DNA of 64,000 nt from Flavobacterium glycines (GCF_900100165.1 NZ_FNEO01000001.1:1-64000), one strand, 5' to 3'; numbered from the stretch's first letter, positions 17,845-28,267 are shown. Notes: generated by a model not told the origin, from the letters alone. Made by a program: numbers and translations.

Positions 17845-19074
17845 TTAACCTATTAAATCCGAAACTTTGTAGCCTAATTTTTCCATATCAGTCCAAAAAT
17901 CAGGATACGATTTAGAAACTACATCGGCATTTTCGATAATAATTGGTACTTTTAATGCTAAAGGAGCAAAAGCCATTGCCATTCTATGATCATTATAAGT
18001 TCCAATTTTTACGTTAGAATTAATGTCTGAAGTAGCCACAAGAGTAAGGCTATCATTCGTAACAGAAATATTAGCTCCGAGTTTACTTAATTCAATTCGC
18101 AAAGCTTCCAATCTATCGGTTTCTTTAATTTTTAAAGTATGAAGTCCTGTAAGGTGACAACCTATTCCTAAACCAAGACAAGTAACTACGATCGTTTGAG
18201 CAATATCAGGTGTATTATTCAAATCGAAAGTAACGTCTTGATGTTTAAATTTTTTATTTTTAGTTAAAGTAATTGTATTTCCGTTAAAATGCGTTTCTAC
18301 CCCCATTTCTTTATAAATAGAAACTAAAGCTGAATCACCCTGTAAACTAGATTGTTTGTAGCTACTTAAAGTAATCTCAGCTTCTTCAGACAAAGCAGCT
18401 AAACTAAAGAAGTATGAAGCAGAACTCCAATCGGATTCTACAGTCATTACTTTTGATTCCACCTCTTGTTTTGGATACACTTTAATAACATTTCCTTCAA
18501 AACTCGTTTGAATGTTCAAATCATTCAACAAAGCCAATGTCATTTTAATATAAGGAATAGAAGTAATCTCGCCTTCTAAAGTCAACTCAATACCATTTTC
18601 TAATTTTGGTGCAACTAATAATAAAGCCGAAATATACTGACTGCTCACATTAGCCGCCATTGTCACTTTAGACTGGGTGATTTTTTGTCCTTTAATTTTA
18701 ATTGGCGGATAACCTTCTTCTTTTAAGAAAGAAATATCAGCTCCTAATTGACGTAAAGCTTCCACTAAAATTTTAACAGGACGTTCCTGCATACGGCTGG
18801 AACCTGTTAAAATCACTTCACGACCTTCTTTTACAGCAAAATAAGCCGTAAGAAAACGCATTGCTGTTCCGGCATGATGGATATCTACTACTTCTTCATT
18901 TCCGCTTAATGCCATTTGCATCACTTCGCTATCGTCAGAATTAGAAGTATTACTTAAGGTAATATTAGGAAATAATGCCTGCAAAAGTAACAATCTGTTG
19001 GTTTCACTTTTAGATCCTGTTACTTCTATTTTAGCATTTAATTTAGAATATGTTGTTTGTAGTAGTAAATTCAT
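17845..19074 (-). CDS. aroA: 3-phosphoshikimate 1-carboxyvinyltransferase (EPSP synthase)
   Basis: This enzyme of the shikimate pathway joins shikimate 3-phosphate and PEP. It has 409 residues, slightly short of the usual 420-430. Motifs are GSKSETNRLLLLQAL near residue 20, HHAGTAMRFLTAYFA near 84 (the PEP-site segment usually NAGTAMR or similar), NVSSQYISALLL near 140, KETDRLEALRIELSKLG near 320 and TYNDHRMAMAFAPLAL near 360. It supplies chorismate to the pheA/tyrA operon at 32-36 kb. Confidence 0.95.
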   Translation of the reverse strand: MNLLLQTTYSKLNAKIEVTGSKSETNRLLLLQALFPNITLSNTSNSDDSEVMQMALSGNEEVVDIHHAGTAMRFLTAYFAVKEGREVILTGSSRMQERPVKILVEALRQLGADISFLKEEGYPPIKIKGQKITQSKVTMAANVSSQYISALLLVAPKLENGIELTLEGEITSIPYIKMTLALLNDLNIQTSFEGNVIKVYPKQEVESKVMTVESDWSSASYFFSLAALSEEAEITLSSYKQSSLQGDSALVSIYKEMGVETHFNGNTITLTKNKKFKHQDVTFDLNNTPDIAQTIVVTCLGLGIGCHLTGLHTLKIKETDRLEALRIELSKLGANISVTNDSLTLVATSDINSNVKIGTYNDHRMAMAFAPLALKVPIIIENADVVSKSYPDFWTDMEKLGYKVSDLIG

Positions 19075-19187
19075 TTTTTAAATTATTAGGGATGAATTAT
19101 TTGTTATTGCCTAAGACTTTTAACATAAATAATTTGAGGGCGCAATTTAGCACTCCCAATTCACAATTCATAATTCACAACTAATAA

Positions 19188-19514
19188 TTATTTCAATTTT
19201 TCATTGTTTTTATGTCGGTCTTTATCACGAACAGATTTTAAATCCATTTTTTTATCAAAAGCAGCCTGCAAATCGATTCCTGTTTGATTAGCCAAACATA
19301 AAACCACAAAAACCACATCGGCTAATTCTTCTCCTAAATCTTTGCTCTTATCACTTTCTTTCTCAGACTGTTCACCATAACGACGGGCAATAATTCGGGC
19401 TACCTCCCCTACCTCTTCGGTAAGCTGAGCCATATTAGTCAATTCATTAAAATAACGAACACCGTGTTCTTTTATCCAGGTATCTACGTCTAACTGGGCG
19501 TTTTTAAGGTCCAT
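19188..19514 (-). CDS. MazG-like nucleotide pyrophosphohydrolase
   Basis: A 108-residue all-alpha NTP pyrophosphatase. The metal-binding acidic pattern is visible: LTEEVGEVARIIARRYGE (about residues 30-47; ExxE) and LGEELADVVFVVLCLANQTGID (about 61-82; ExxxD). The C-terminus is lysine-rich. It begins one base after the end of the upstream DUF3857 gene and is probably translated from the same mRNA. House-cleaning of non-canonical nucleotides is the family role; the substrate is not predictable. Confidence 0.88.
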   Translation of the reverse strand: MDLKNAQLDVDTWIKEHGVRYFNELTNMAQLTEEVGEVARIIARRYGEQSEKESDKSKDLGEELADVVFVVLCLANQTGIDLQAAFDKKMDLKSVRDKDRHKNNEKLK

Positions 19515-19515
19515 T

Positions 19516-21507
19516 CTATATTTTTTTTAATACTATTTTTTCTTTTTGTTTATCTACTATTTTTTGGTAGAAATCTTTAAGCATGGAATAATCCTCAGCG
19601 GAAACAATTGATTTTTTCAATTCTGATTGTACAGCTATTTGAATTCGATTTTGATTTTTTTCTAAAATACATTTAAAAACCAAAGCACCATCACCTGCCG
19701 ACAAATTTATTCCTTTTGGTATTGATTCCACCTCAAAACCTTCAGGTATTTCAATATTTATGGTATATTTTTTCTGAGTAGGATATCCAAAATAAACAGG
19801 CATCTTTCTATTCTCCTGAAAAAATGGATTTCTATTAGTTGTAAAAAACAACAAAGGATTTATAAAAAACTCTTTTCCAATAATCTCCGTATGATTCACA
19901 GACTGAAATGAAAAACTTTCATCTACAGGTTGCAATAAATCAGCATTCTTATTTTTCACTTCATAGTTACTGATTTCAATACCATTATATAAATTCTCCA
20001 TTTTTTCTATATAATTATCTGCATTTGCCTGAGCATATTTATCTCTGTAACTATAGGCTTCATAATTTGTTTTACGACTTCGTAAATTACCCGTAATTTT
20101 TCCGGAATCATCCACTTTTACAACAACACTACAATTTAGAACTGATGGCATTGTAGGCAACAAATTAACTTCTTTTGAAGTCCCGTCTTGTTGTATTAAA
20201 CGTCCCGTCCAATTTAGAGTGTTTAGAGGCAAAACATTTTGTGTAGTAAATTTATGTGTTGCATCCAGTAAAACTTGTTGACCATCAATATCAGCCATTG
20301 CCACTACATAATTAAAGACTGTGCGACCGGGATAAACCGGAACGCCATTATTTATAGTACTTAATAAAACAGGATCCGTATTTATTCCTGCCAATCTCAA
20401 CATTGAAATTAATATAAAATTAATTTCAGCCACATTCCCTGTTCTTTCCTGATAAGCCTTAACAACTCCTTTATCTGTATAATATCCATAATCCTTATTC
20501 CAATTCATTTTTTCCTGAACAAACTTAAAAATTTTTCTAAGCCTTTCTTCTTTCGAATCTTCACTATTAAGAATCAATTTTACATCATTAATTAAAAAAT
20601 CTTTTTGCTCCAGTTCCTTACCAAAATCTTTATTTTCAAAAATAGTTTTAGCTACTCCTTCCCAAGTTATAGCATAATCTTTAACCGGTTGCCCCGGAAA
20701 ACGTGTTCTTTCCAATTCATTATGAAGCGAGCATTGATAATTTTTTACATTATCTACATATTCTTCTTCTTTCAAAGCAGGAATATCTTTAGCAATATAA
20801 CTACTGCTAATTTGTTTATATGTCATAGTATTCGTTTGCCCGTATTGATTGTCAAAATTTACCGATCCCTGTTCCATCTTAGATTCGGTCTTCACATCTA
20901 TATACCCTTTTAGAATAGTTTTATAGATATAATATTCCGGAATTTCTGTTTTATACTCCGCATAATTCACCGGAATAGTGTATTGAAAATCACAAACAGG
21001 AAATTGTCCTAAATTTTCAGATTTTAACAAATAACTAAACTCAACAATAGAACCTGCTTTGACATTTGGCATTGACAATTTTGCCATTTTCCAGTTATCA
21101 TTTAACTTCGTTTTGAAAATACCCTCATTACCCAATTTGGTTTTTACAATAACTCCTCCTTCTAGATTATAAGTTACTGCATCATGAAATCTTAAATTTT
21201 CCTCATTCAAATTTTCATAACCTACATAATAGGGCACTTCAAAATTGGCCCAATTCAAACCTTCTTTTTTATATATTTTAATCCTATACGTAAATTCATG
21301 GTTCATAACAAACCCACTCTTTTCGTTATAAGTAAAAAAAGTTCTTCCTTTTTTATAAAGGATGGCTGCTGCTGCACTAGTATCAACCGAATGCTTTTTT
21401 GCCTGCAGTTCAGTAACAGTAACTTTATCAAGTTTAAGTGCTTGTGCTTTTACCGAAGTCGCTATTAAAAAAACAACTAAAACTATTTTAAAACTATATA
21501 ACTTCAT
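19516..21507 (-). CDS. DUF3857 protein with a catalytically degenerate transglutaminase domain (paralogue 1)
   Basis: A 663-residue secreted protein: signal peptide (MKLYSFKIVLVVFLIATSVKA), an N-terminal DUF3857 beta domain, then a transglutaminase-like core. Where the active third gene of the cluster has GDCKALS, this one has TGNVAEINF (near residue 357), and the later NH becomes NY (TVFNYVV). The catalytic Cys and His are therefore absent, although LLDATHKF keeps the Asp position. It is a close tandem paralogue of the next gene upstream, four bases away. A binding or structural role is inferred. Confidence 0.82.
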   Translation of the reverse strand: MKLYSFKIVLVVFLIATSVKAQALKLDKVTVTELQAKKHSVDTSAAAAILYKKGRTFFTYNEKSGFVMNHEFTYRIKIYKKEGLNWANFEVPYYVGYENLNEENLRFHDAVTYNLEGGVIVKTKLGNEGIFKTKLNDNWKMAKLSMPNVKAGSIVEFSYLLKSENLGQFPVCDFQYTIPVNYAEYKTEIPEYYIYKTILKGYIDVKTESKMEQGSVNFDNQYGQTNTMTYKQISSSYIAKDIPALKEEEYVDNVKNYQCSLHNELERTRFPGQPVKDYAITWEGVAKTIFENKDFGKELEQKDFLINDVKLILNSEDSKEERLRKIFKFVQEKMNWNKDYGYYTDKGVVKAYQERTGNVAEINFILISMLRLAGINTDPVLLSTINNGVPVYPGRTVFNYVVAMADIDGQQVLLDATHKFTTQNVLPLNTLNWTGRLIQQDGTSKEVNLLPTMPSVLNCSVVVKVDDSGKITGNLRSRKTNYEAYSYRDKYAQANADNYIEKMENLYNGIEISNYEVKNKNADLLQPVDESFSFQSVNHTEIIGKEFFINPLLFFTTNRNPFFQENRKMPVYFGYPTQKKYTINIEIPEGFEVESIPKGINLSAGDGALVFKCILEKNQNRIQIAVQSELKKSIVSAEDYSMLKDFYQKIVDKQKEKIVLKKI

Positions 21508-21511
21508 AGGA

Positions 21512-23533
21512 CTAAATTTTTTTCAGGACAATTTTCTCGTTTTGCTTTTCTATACTTTTTTGGAAAAAATCTTTCAATACCTGATAGTATTCAGGAGTAA
21601 CAATTGGAGAATAAATATCCGATGTAGAGACTATTTGGATTACACCATTATTATTACCAATAACAAATTTATACATTCCTATATTTTCACCTCCATCAAC
21701 AGTCATTGCTTTAGGCAAAGATTCTACTTCATAACCTTCAGGAATTTTAAGAGTTATACTATACTTTTCTTGAATTGGATATCCAAAATCAACCGGATAC
21801 TCTCTTACTTCCTGCTTAAAAGGATTCTCTCTGAGACTAAAGAAAATCAAAGGTGAAAGATATATTTTATTATTGATAATCTCAGCCGTTTTAGTGTCTT
21901 TGAAAGTATAATTTTCTATTATTGGCTTTGCCAAATCCAACTCATTTTCCCGCACATAATCATTAATTTCAATATTATTATTTTTATTCTCCAGCGATTC
22001 TAAATAGGCATCTTTATTCGTAACAATATGATTTTGTCTAAATCGCAATGCCTCATGATTAGCATGATACAGCTTTACTTTCCCATTTATAACCCCATGA
22101 TTGTCTACATCTAAAGCTACATTTGCAAATTCTTTAGAATTCACCTTAGGCATCAAGTCTACATCTTCAGAACTTCCATTTTTTCGTATTAGTCGTCCAG
22201 ACCAATTCAAATCTCTTAAAGGCAAAACATTTGGCACGGAATATTTTTCAGTTGCATCCATTAATATTAATCCTTTATCCGTTTCTACAGCTGAAATAAC
22301 ATAATTAAAAGCTGTTCGATTTGGAAAAAAAGAGATTCCATTAGAACGCGTACTTAGCAATACAGGATTAGCATTAAGCTCAGAATAACGCAACATAGCT
22401 GTAAGCATTAAGTTAATATCGGCAACATTACCAACTCCCGTTTTATAGGCTTTCCTAACTCCTTCTTCACATGAATAACCATGATAACCATTCCATTTTA
22501 CCTTAGTTTTAACAAAAGTAAATATTACAGCTATCTTTTCTTCTACCGAAGTTATCCCTTTAAGAATCTGATTTAAATCTTCTTCAAAATAACCTGTTTT
22601 ATTTAATTCCAGACCAAAATCTTCATAATCATAAATTGTTTTAACCACTGCATCCCAATTTGTTGAATACATTTTAGGCATCGAATTAGGAAACTGAGTC
22701 ATAGACAACTCTTGCTCTAAACTTGTGGTATAATTTCTAATATTATTAACGAAAGACTCTTCTTTAATTGCAGGCATATTTTCAACCAAATAAGTAGTTC
22801 TGGTTTCTGTATAAGGTATATCCTCACTGCTAAAATTAGTTCTGGTTGCACTAAATCCAGCCTCTGACACCCTAACTTTACTATCAATTCTTAATGACTT
22901 ATTGTGTTTCTCAACAGTTACTTTTGGGCTAATAAAACCTTTCAAATTGGTATTATAAACAAAATATTCAGGGATAGAATTGATATATTCCGAATAATTC
23001 ACAGGAATGTCTGATTGAAAATACCAATCTCTTGGATTTCCAATATTAGGCGAATGCAACACATATTCATACTCAATAACAGAACCTTCTTTTACATTAG
23101 GCATTACTATTTTTTTTTGCCCCCAATACTTGTTAATTACCTCATCAAATTCACCATCACTTTTAAGCTTTGTTTTTTCAATCTTGCCGTCTACTAAATT
23201 ATAAGTCGCAACTTCTGAAAATGACACTTTTTCTCTTGAGTTATTAACTAAATAATAACGTAAGGTTTTATTAGCCAAATCATACCCCCCTTTTTTGTAA
23301 ATCTTAATCCTTGCTCTAACTACCAATTCAATTTCAAAACCGTTCTCTTGGTTGTATACCAATTTATTCTCTGCCTTTTCAAAAAGCACAGCTGCAACTG
23401 CCGAAGAATCTTTTGGATGTACTTTTTCTTTTAATTCCTGGAGAGATACTTTTCCTAATCTAAAATCCTGAGCATTGGAAGTACAAACAACTATAAAAGC
23501 TGTAAATACAGTTAGTAAAAATTTGGGTTTCAT
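21512..23533 (-). CDS. DUF3857 protein with a catalytically degenerate transglutaminase domain (paralogue 2)
   Basis: A 673-residue secreted protein with a signal peptide (MKPKFLLTVFTAFIVVCTSNA) and the same architecture as paralogue 1. The nucleophile region reads GVGNVADINLML (near residue 366), again without Cys, and the histidine region reads FNYVIS. Shared blocks such as VLPLRDLNWSGRLIRKNGSS versus VLPLNTLNWTGRLIQQDGTS show recent tandem duplication. It is separated by six bases from the third family member, so all three form one operon. Function unknown. Confidence 0.82.
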   Translation of the reverse strand: MKPKFLLTVFTAFIVVCTSNAQDFRLGKVSLQELKEKVHPKDSSAVAAVLFEKAENKLVYNQENGFEIELVVRARIKIYKKGGYDLANKTLRYYLVNNSREKVSFSEVATYNLVDGKIEKTKLKSDGEFDEVINKYWGQKKIVMPNVKEGSVIEYEYVLHSPNIGNPRDWYFQSDIPVNYSEYINSIPEYFVYNTNLKGFISPKVTVEKHNKSLRIDSKVRVSEAGFSATRTNFSSEDIPYTETRTTYLVENMPAIKEESFVNNIRNYTTSLEQELSMTQFPNSMPKMYSTNWDAVVKTIYDYEDFGLELNKTGYFEEDLNQILKGITSVEEKIAVIFTFVKTKVKWNGYHGYSCEEGVRKAYKTGVGNVADINLMLTAMLRYSELNANPVLLSTRSNGISFFPNRTAFNYVISAVETDKGLILMDATEKYSVPNVLPLRDLNWSGRLIRKNGSSEDVDLMPKVNSKEFANVALDVDNHGVINGKVKLYHANHEALRFRQNHIVTNKDAYLESLENKNNNIEINDYVRENELDLAKPIIENYTFKDTKTAEIINNKIYLSPLIFFSLRENPFKQEVREYPVDFGYPIQEKYSITLKIPEGYEVESLPKAMTVDGGENIGMYKFVIGNNNGVIQIVSTSDIYSPIVTPEYYQVLKDFFQKSIEKQNEKIVLKKI

Positions 23534-23539
23534 ATTGGT

Positions 23540-25447
23540 TTAAATCTTGGTTAGTATAATTTTAGCATTATCATTTCTTGAAATTTGTTCCATAAAAAGA
23601 CGATAATCTTCATATTCTGCACTGGAATAAACTCCTTTATTTACAAGTAAACTACGTTTATATACCAAAGAGCCATCTTCTTTTTTAACGACTTCCGTTT
23701 TACATTCACCAAATTTCCCTTTCAGCTCGAAATTATCAGGCAAAAACTCAATCTTGTAACCTTTAGGCAAAGCTACATTGACTTCATCGGTATCCAGATA
23801 ACCTCTTTGGATTTCAAATGGACTTTTCCGATTTCGCACTCTCTTAACTGAATTTGAATTCAAATTATAGACATTTACAACAAACATCATTTTGCCATTT
23901 AAAACACTACCGTAATTCTTAGCGCTTATTTGCACATTCTCTGTAAATTGAATTTTTTCTTTATCATTAGAAAAGGAACTCTTTTCAATTTTTAAATTAT
24001 TGATATGATCCCAATATTCTTTATAATGCTCTTCTTTTTCAACAGGCTGCAACTTTTCTACATTAGTTTTATGACCATACTGAGCCCCGGAAGACATCAT
24101 TTTAATATTCCCCGTCAAATCTCCTTCTTCAGTTAACACATAACTCCCAATACTATTTTGACAATTCCCATTATCTTCATAATTCTTAGTTCTTACAATT
24201 TCTCCTCCTTCAGGCTTAATGATTAAAACATCTCTATCGTCGGTAAAATTAGCCTGATATCCAAAAGGATCATCTTGACTGGTACATTCTAAAAAAGTAT
24301 AATTATTACCATTAGGAATAGCAAGAATAATATGATTCCCTTGTGTTGAAACAAAATCTGAAACAATATCAATCTTATATCGATCTCCATAAACTTTTGT
24401 GTAAAAAGATTGTACACCTACAGCCTCTAATAATGCTTTAGTATAATTAGACAATGCCTTACAATCACCATAACCTAAGCGATCTACATCTTTAGCAGAC
24501 ATAGGCATCCATCCACCAATTCCTTCCTGAATACTAACATATCTAACTTTTTGTTGAACATAATTATATATAAGTTTTGCCTTCGCAATTGGATCTTTTT
24601 CATTACCCACAAGTGCAATCATTTTATTTTTAGTTTCTTCTGACAATTCATTTTTGCCTTCTAATATTTTACTATTCCACCATTTACCAAACTCAATCCA
24701 AGAAGTTGCATTTCCATCAATCCCTTCTAAATTAAAAATCTCTAACCCCAACATTACTCTTGGAAAAAGAAGAGATTGCGAAGCATAAGGTTCTGACTTA
24801 AGTGCTGGAATGTTTGACGCTGAATACGACAACTGAGTAGCAGTATCAGTAGTCTTTTGAATAGTAAAATTTGAAAAATTGATTTCTTTTTTCTTAAATC
24901 CTAAATTATTTGGATAGCTAATATTAAAAATACTTTTTTCAACACTAACATAGAATTCCGAAACAGGATACCATTTAGGAATAAAAGCCGTATTTGAAGT
25001 AGCAACTTCACTTTGATAAACTATGGTAAAAGGATAATTTACAGGAGTATAATCTAAAAACAAAACCCTATTATCAGAAAACAATGTACCTTCTCCGGCA
25101 GCACTTTGGTCTTTAAAATCTTTTCGCTTTATCCTTTTTATTTCATTACCAAAAACATCATAGACTACGGCTTCAATAGATTTAACAGTAGTTGTTTTAT
25201 CATAGTTTTCATAACCATTAACTGCACTTAAACCTTTTTGGTTCAAAACAGTAATAGCCCGATAAGTTTTGACATTCATACTCCTTTGTGAAGCAATATT
25301 GATGTCTGTCTTTTCAAGACGAACAACAGCATTAGCATTATCTTTTAATTCTTCTGCAATTGCAGCAATTGGGTATTCACTCTTTTGTGCACAAACTGTG
25401 CACGAAAAAACAGCCACTAAGGCTATTATAACATTTTTTATATTCAT
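23540..25447 (-). CDS. DUF3857 transglutaminase-like secreted protein
   Basis: A 635-residue protein: signal peptide (MNIKNVIIALVAVFSCTVCA), a DUF3857 domain (about residues 60-220) and a transglutaminase core with an intact nucleophile motif DRLGYGDCKALSNYTKALL (near residue 327), followed by GNHIILAIP and FLECTSQDDPFG, which supply the His and Asp positions. It is therefore the only catalytically plausible member of the three-gene cluster. It is the first gene of that operon; its two downstream neighbours have lost the triad. The natural substrate is not known. Confidence 0.85.
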   Translation of the reverse strand: MNIKNVIIALVAVFSCTVCAQKSEYPIAAIAEELKDNANAVVRLEKTDINIASQRSMNVKTYRAITVLNQKGLSAVNGYENYDKTTTVKSIEAVVYDVFGNEIKRIKRKDFKDQSAAGEGTLFSDNRVLFLDYTPVNYPFTIVYQSEVATSNTAFIPKWYPVSEFYVSVEKSIFNISYPNNLGFKKKEINFSNFTIQKTTDTATQLSYSASNIPALKSEPYASQSLLFPRVMLGLEIFNLEGIDGNATSWIEFGKWWNSKILEGKNELSEETKNKMIALVGNEKDPIAKAKLIYNYVQQKVRYVSIQEGIGGWMPMSAKDVDRLGYGDCKALSNYTKALLEAVGVQSFYTKVYGDRYKIDIVSDFVSTQGNHIILAIPNGNNYTFLECTSQDDPFGYQANFTDDRDVLIIKPEGGEIVRTKNYEDNGNCQNSIGSYVLTEEGDLTGNIKMMSSGAQYGHKTNVEKLQPVEKEEHYKEYWDHINNLKIEKSSFSNDKEKIQFTENVQISAKNYGSVLNGKMMFVVNVYNLNSNSVKRVRNRKSPFEIQRGYLDTDEVNVALPKGYKIEFLPDNFELKGKFGECKTEVVKKEDGSLVYKRSLLVNKGVYSSAEYEDYRLFMEQISRNDNAKIILTKI

Positions 25448-25627
25448 TTATAATTAAGGAATTAAAACCATAGCAGAGAAACACAAATTATAAATCCATC
25501 TATAGACTTACACTTTGTGTTTTTGGTCATTTTAATTTTTCGTGGTAATCAAAAATAAACTAAATCCTGTTAAAAACAAATTTATTATTGACTTTAGGAG
25601 ATATTAAATGAAATTTTAAAAAATCAT

Positions 25628-27148
25628 TTATACAAAGTTGTTTTTCTTAACAATCAACTCAGTGATTACATTATACAACTCTTCAGAATCAAAGGGTTTT
25701 GAGAGATATTCATCAATTCCAACCGTCTTACAGACATTGACCACAGTATCGGTTACTACTGCCGAAAGCGCCAGAATAGGAATATTTTTTTTACTATGAT
25801 TTTTTAATTTCCGAATTTCTGAAGCGGCTTCATAGCCATTCAAAACAGGCATCATTAAATCCATCAAAACTAAATCAAAATCATCCTGAATTAAAGCATC
25901 AACAGCTAATCTTCCGTTTCCTACTGCAACACAATCGATATTATAATTAGATAAAACTTTCTGAACTAAAATTTGATTAATACGATCATCTTCCGCTAAT
26001 AATACTTTCATTTTCTTACTACTATCAACAGAAACGCTTATTTTATTTTCGCTTTCAACTGAAGATTCAGAACTTGACGAATAATGAGTACTTTTAGAAA
26101 AAGGCAATGTTACTGTAAATTTTGTACCAAGATTCGCTTTGCTTTTTACAACAATCTCACCATTCATCAGATTAACTATCTTTTTGACAATGGTTAATCC
26201 TAAACCTGTGCCTTCATTTTGAGCCACAACATCATTACTTACCTGAACAAAAGGATCGAAAATTCCTTCTAATTGCTTAGCAGTCATTCCTATCCCCGAA
26301 TCTTTTACAGTAATTCTTACCGAATAGGAACCTTCTTCTTCATCTTGCAATTTGATTTTCAATCTAATTTTTCCATTAACAGGAGTTAACTTAATTGCAT
26401 GACTCATTAAGTTAAATAAAATCTGAGAAACTCTTACTGAATCACCACAAAGTAAAGACGGCACTTCTTCATCAATAACAAGCTGTAAATCAATTTCTTT
26501 ATCAGCTATTTTTACCGAAAATATTTCACGCAGCAATCGGGTTAATTCAATCAAATTAAATGGTTTATCAGAAATAACAACCTGACCCGATTCAATTTTT
26601 GCTAAATCTAAAATATCATTTATCGTCACCATTAAAACATCAGCAGACATTTTAATATATCCCAACTGTTCTTTAGTTTCAGTATCTAACGAAGGACTAT
26701 TCAACAACAAATCAGCAAATCCTATAATTCCATTAAGCGGAGTTCGAATCTCATGACTCATCCCCGACAAGAATTGATCCTTTGTAAAAACTAATTGCTC
26801 TGTACGTTCTTTTGCTTCAGCTAATTTTCCATTTATCGTTTCCAGTAATTTTTTGGAAACCATAGCAGATTTCAATTCCTCGATATAGGTATTGAACCCC
26901 ATACAAAAAACATCCAATTCGTCATTTTCTTCCGAAATTGGCAAATAATTAAAAAAATCTCCTGCAAAACAATTCGATATTTGCTCTATAATTACCCCGG
27001 TACGCTTCTTTTTAGATTCAATTTTTTTTGCCAAAAACAATAATTCCTCATAAACATCGTCCAGACTATCTCCATGAGTTAATTGTTCCTGAAACTCATC
27101 TTCGTTTATGGAACGCACTAAGGCTAATATTTTTTCTAGTTTGGACAT
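25628..27148 (-). CDS. Hybrid sensor histidine kinase/response regulator without membrane segments
   Basis: A 506-residue cytoplasmic protein. N-terminal helical region 1-120 with a coiled coil; HisKA domain with H132 in MSHEIRTPLNG; HATPase_c domain with DSGIGM (about 283-288) and GTGLGLTI (about 313-320); linker rich in Ser; receiver domain from about 379 with acceptor D430 (LVLMDLMMP) and the SKPFD lysine. The N-box reads NLMSHAIKLT, with His250 where most kinases have the Mg-chelating Asn. No sensor domain such as PAS is evident. Two small paralogues just upstream (27309-28147) may be partners. Confidence 0.9.
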   Translation of the reverse strand: MSKLEKILALVRSINEDEFQEQLTHGDSLDDVYEELLFLAKKIESKKKRTGVIIEQISNCFAGDFFNYLPISEENDELDVFCMGFNTYIEELKSAMVSKKLLETINGKLAEAKERTEQLVFTKDQFLSGMSHEIRTPLNGIIGFADLLLNSPSLDTETKEQLGYIKMSADVLMVTINDILDLAKIESGQVVISDKPFNLIELTRLLREIFSVKIADKEIDLQLVIDEEVPSLLCGDSVRVSQILFNLMSHAIKLTPVNGKIRLKIKLQDEEEGSYSVRITVKDSGIGMTAKQLEGIFDPFVQVSNDVVAQNEGTGLGLTIVKKIVNLMNGEIVVKSKANLGTKFTVTLPFSKSTHYSSSSESSVESENKISVSVDSSKKMKVLLAEDDRINQILVQKVLSNYNIDCVAVGNGRLAVDALIQDDFDLVLMDLMMPVLNGYEAASEIRKLKNHSKKNIPILALSAVVTDTVVNVCKTVGIDEYLSKPFDSEELYNVITELIVKKNNFV

Positions 27149-27308
27149 TTATTATGCTATGTTCAATATTGGATGATTATTTTTTCTCTACCTTAACGAA
27201 AAAGTAAAATAATTATTACGTATCAAAAATAAATATAAGAAATATCTTTTAAAAAAAATTTACTAATTAATAATTTAAAATATATTTCTACAATTGTTTT
27301 ACACTCTT

Positions 27309-27686
27309 TTATCTTTTATCTCTCAACCATTCTACAGCTTTCTCTCTATTGGTAAAGACCAAGAAAGGCATAATAGGTTTTTTTAATTTAATATAAGTAT
27401 TATAAATAAACTTTGTTATATGAGAATCTACTATTACTGCCACAACTTTGAGATAATTTTGACCATATTTATCCGCATAATCGCGAGCTTCTTTAGTAAT
27501 AAATTTTACATTTCCTAAATCATACAACCAACATTGATTTTCTCCATTTGAAATTTCTTCTCTAAGTCTGACCACTCCTTTCATCCTTTCAACATCAATT
27601 TCAACTCCCTCCCGGAATTTTGAAAACAGAATTCCATTTTCCAACCAAAATTCTATATAATCATTTTTAACAGAATTCATCTTCAT
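27309..27686 (-). CDS. Small STAS/SpoIIAA-like protein, paralogue A
   Basis: A 125-residue soluble protein related to the next gene upstream; both share a D-I-E-F/K-F-W start, an EISxGExQxWxYD block, ITKEARDYADxYGQxYL, a HITKFIYN helix and a C-terminal AVEWLxxxR. The alternating strand-helix order resembles STAS/SpoIIAA-like domains, but no phosphorylatable motif stands out, so the assignment is tentative. It lies 160 bases upstream of the histidine kinase gene on the same strand. A signalling partner role is inference. Confidence 0.6.
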   Translation of the reverse strand: MKMNSVKNDYIEFWLENGILFSKFREGVEIDVERMKGVVRLREEISNGENQCWLYDLGNVKFITKEARDYADKYGQNYLKVVAVIVDSHITKFIYNTYIKLKKPIMPFLVFTNREKAVEWLRDKR

Positions 27687-27757
27687 TATTTTCTGCTTAT
27701 TAATTCCATATTTTTCACTTCTACAGCCAGCAAATTATATTGTAGTTACAATTAAAA

Positions 27758-28147
27758 TTAGCCATTTTTTCTCTTTAACTCATTTAACCACTTAACGGCT
27801 TCGCTTTTTTTTGTAAAACCTTTTAAAGGAATAAGAGGTGTTTTCAATATCATAAATGCATTAAGAGTAAATTTTGCTATATGAGAATTAAAAATTACCG
27901 CACATGCGTGTAAATATTCCTGCCCATATATTTCGGCGTAATCTCGTGCTTCTTTATCATAAGATTTAATTCCATCAAAATCATAACACCAATATTGTTT
28001 TTCACCTTCTGATATTTCGTGGCGTAACTCAATTAACGCTTTTATTTTTTCTATGTTGACAATTGTTGGTTGCTTAAATTTAGAATACAGAATACCATCT
28101 TCTATCCAAAATTTAATAAAATCATTTTCTGCTTCTTTGATAACCAT
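27758..28147 (-). CDS. Small STAS/SpoIIAA-like protein, paralogue B
   Basis: A 129-residue paralogue of the gene at 27309-27686, clearly similar along the whole length (NDFIKFWIEDGILYSKFKQ versus NDYIEFWLENGILFSKFRE). It is therefore a tandem duplication. Fold and role as for paralogue A; no signal peptide or membrane segment. The 71-base gap and shared strand suggest joint transcription toward the kinase gene. Confidence 0.6.
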   Translation of the reverse strand: MVIKEAENDFIKFWIEDGILYSKFKQPTIVNIEKIKALIELRHEISEGEKQYWCYDFDGIKSYDKEARDYAEIYGQEYLHACAVIFNSHIAKFTLNAFMILKTPLIPLKGFTKKSEAVKWLNELKRKNG

Positions 28148-28267
28148 TGTTTTTTATTTAAATAGAAATTTAACTGTTTTTAAAATTTAAATATTTTAGT
28201 GAAAACAAAAACATCCTAAAATATAATCATAGAGAATATTTTTTTAGGCAGTTATTTTTGCAAAAAT

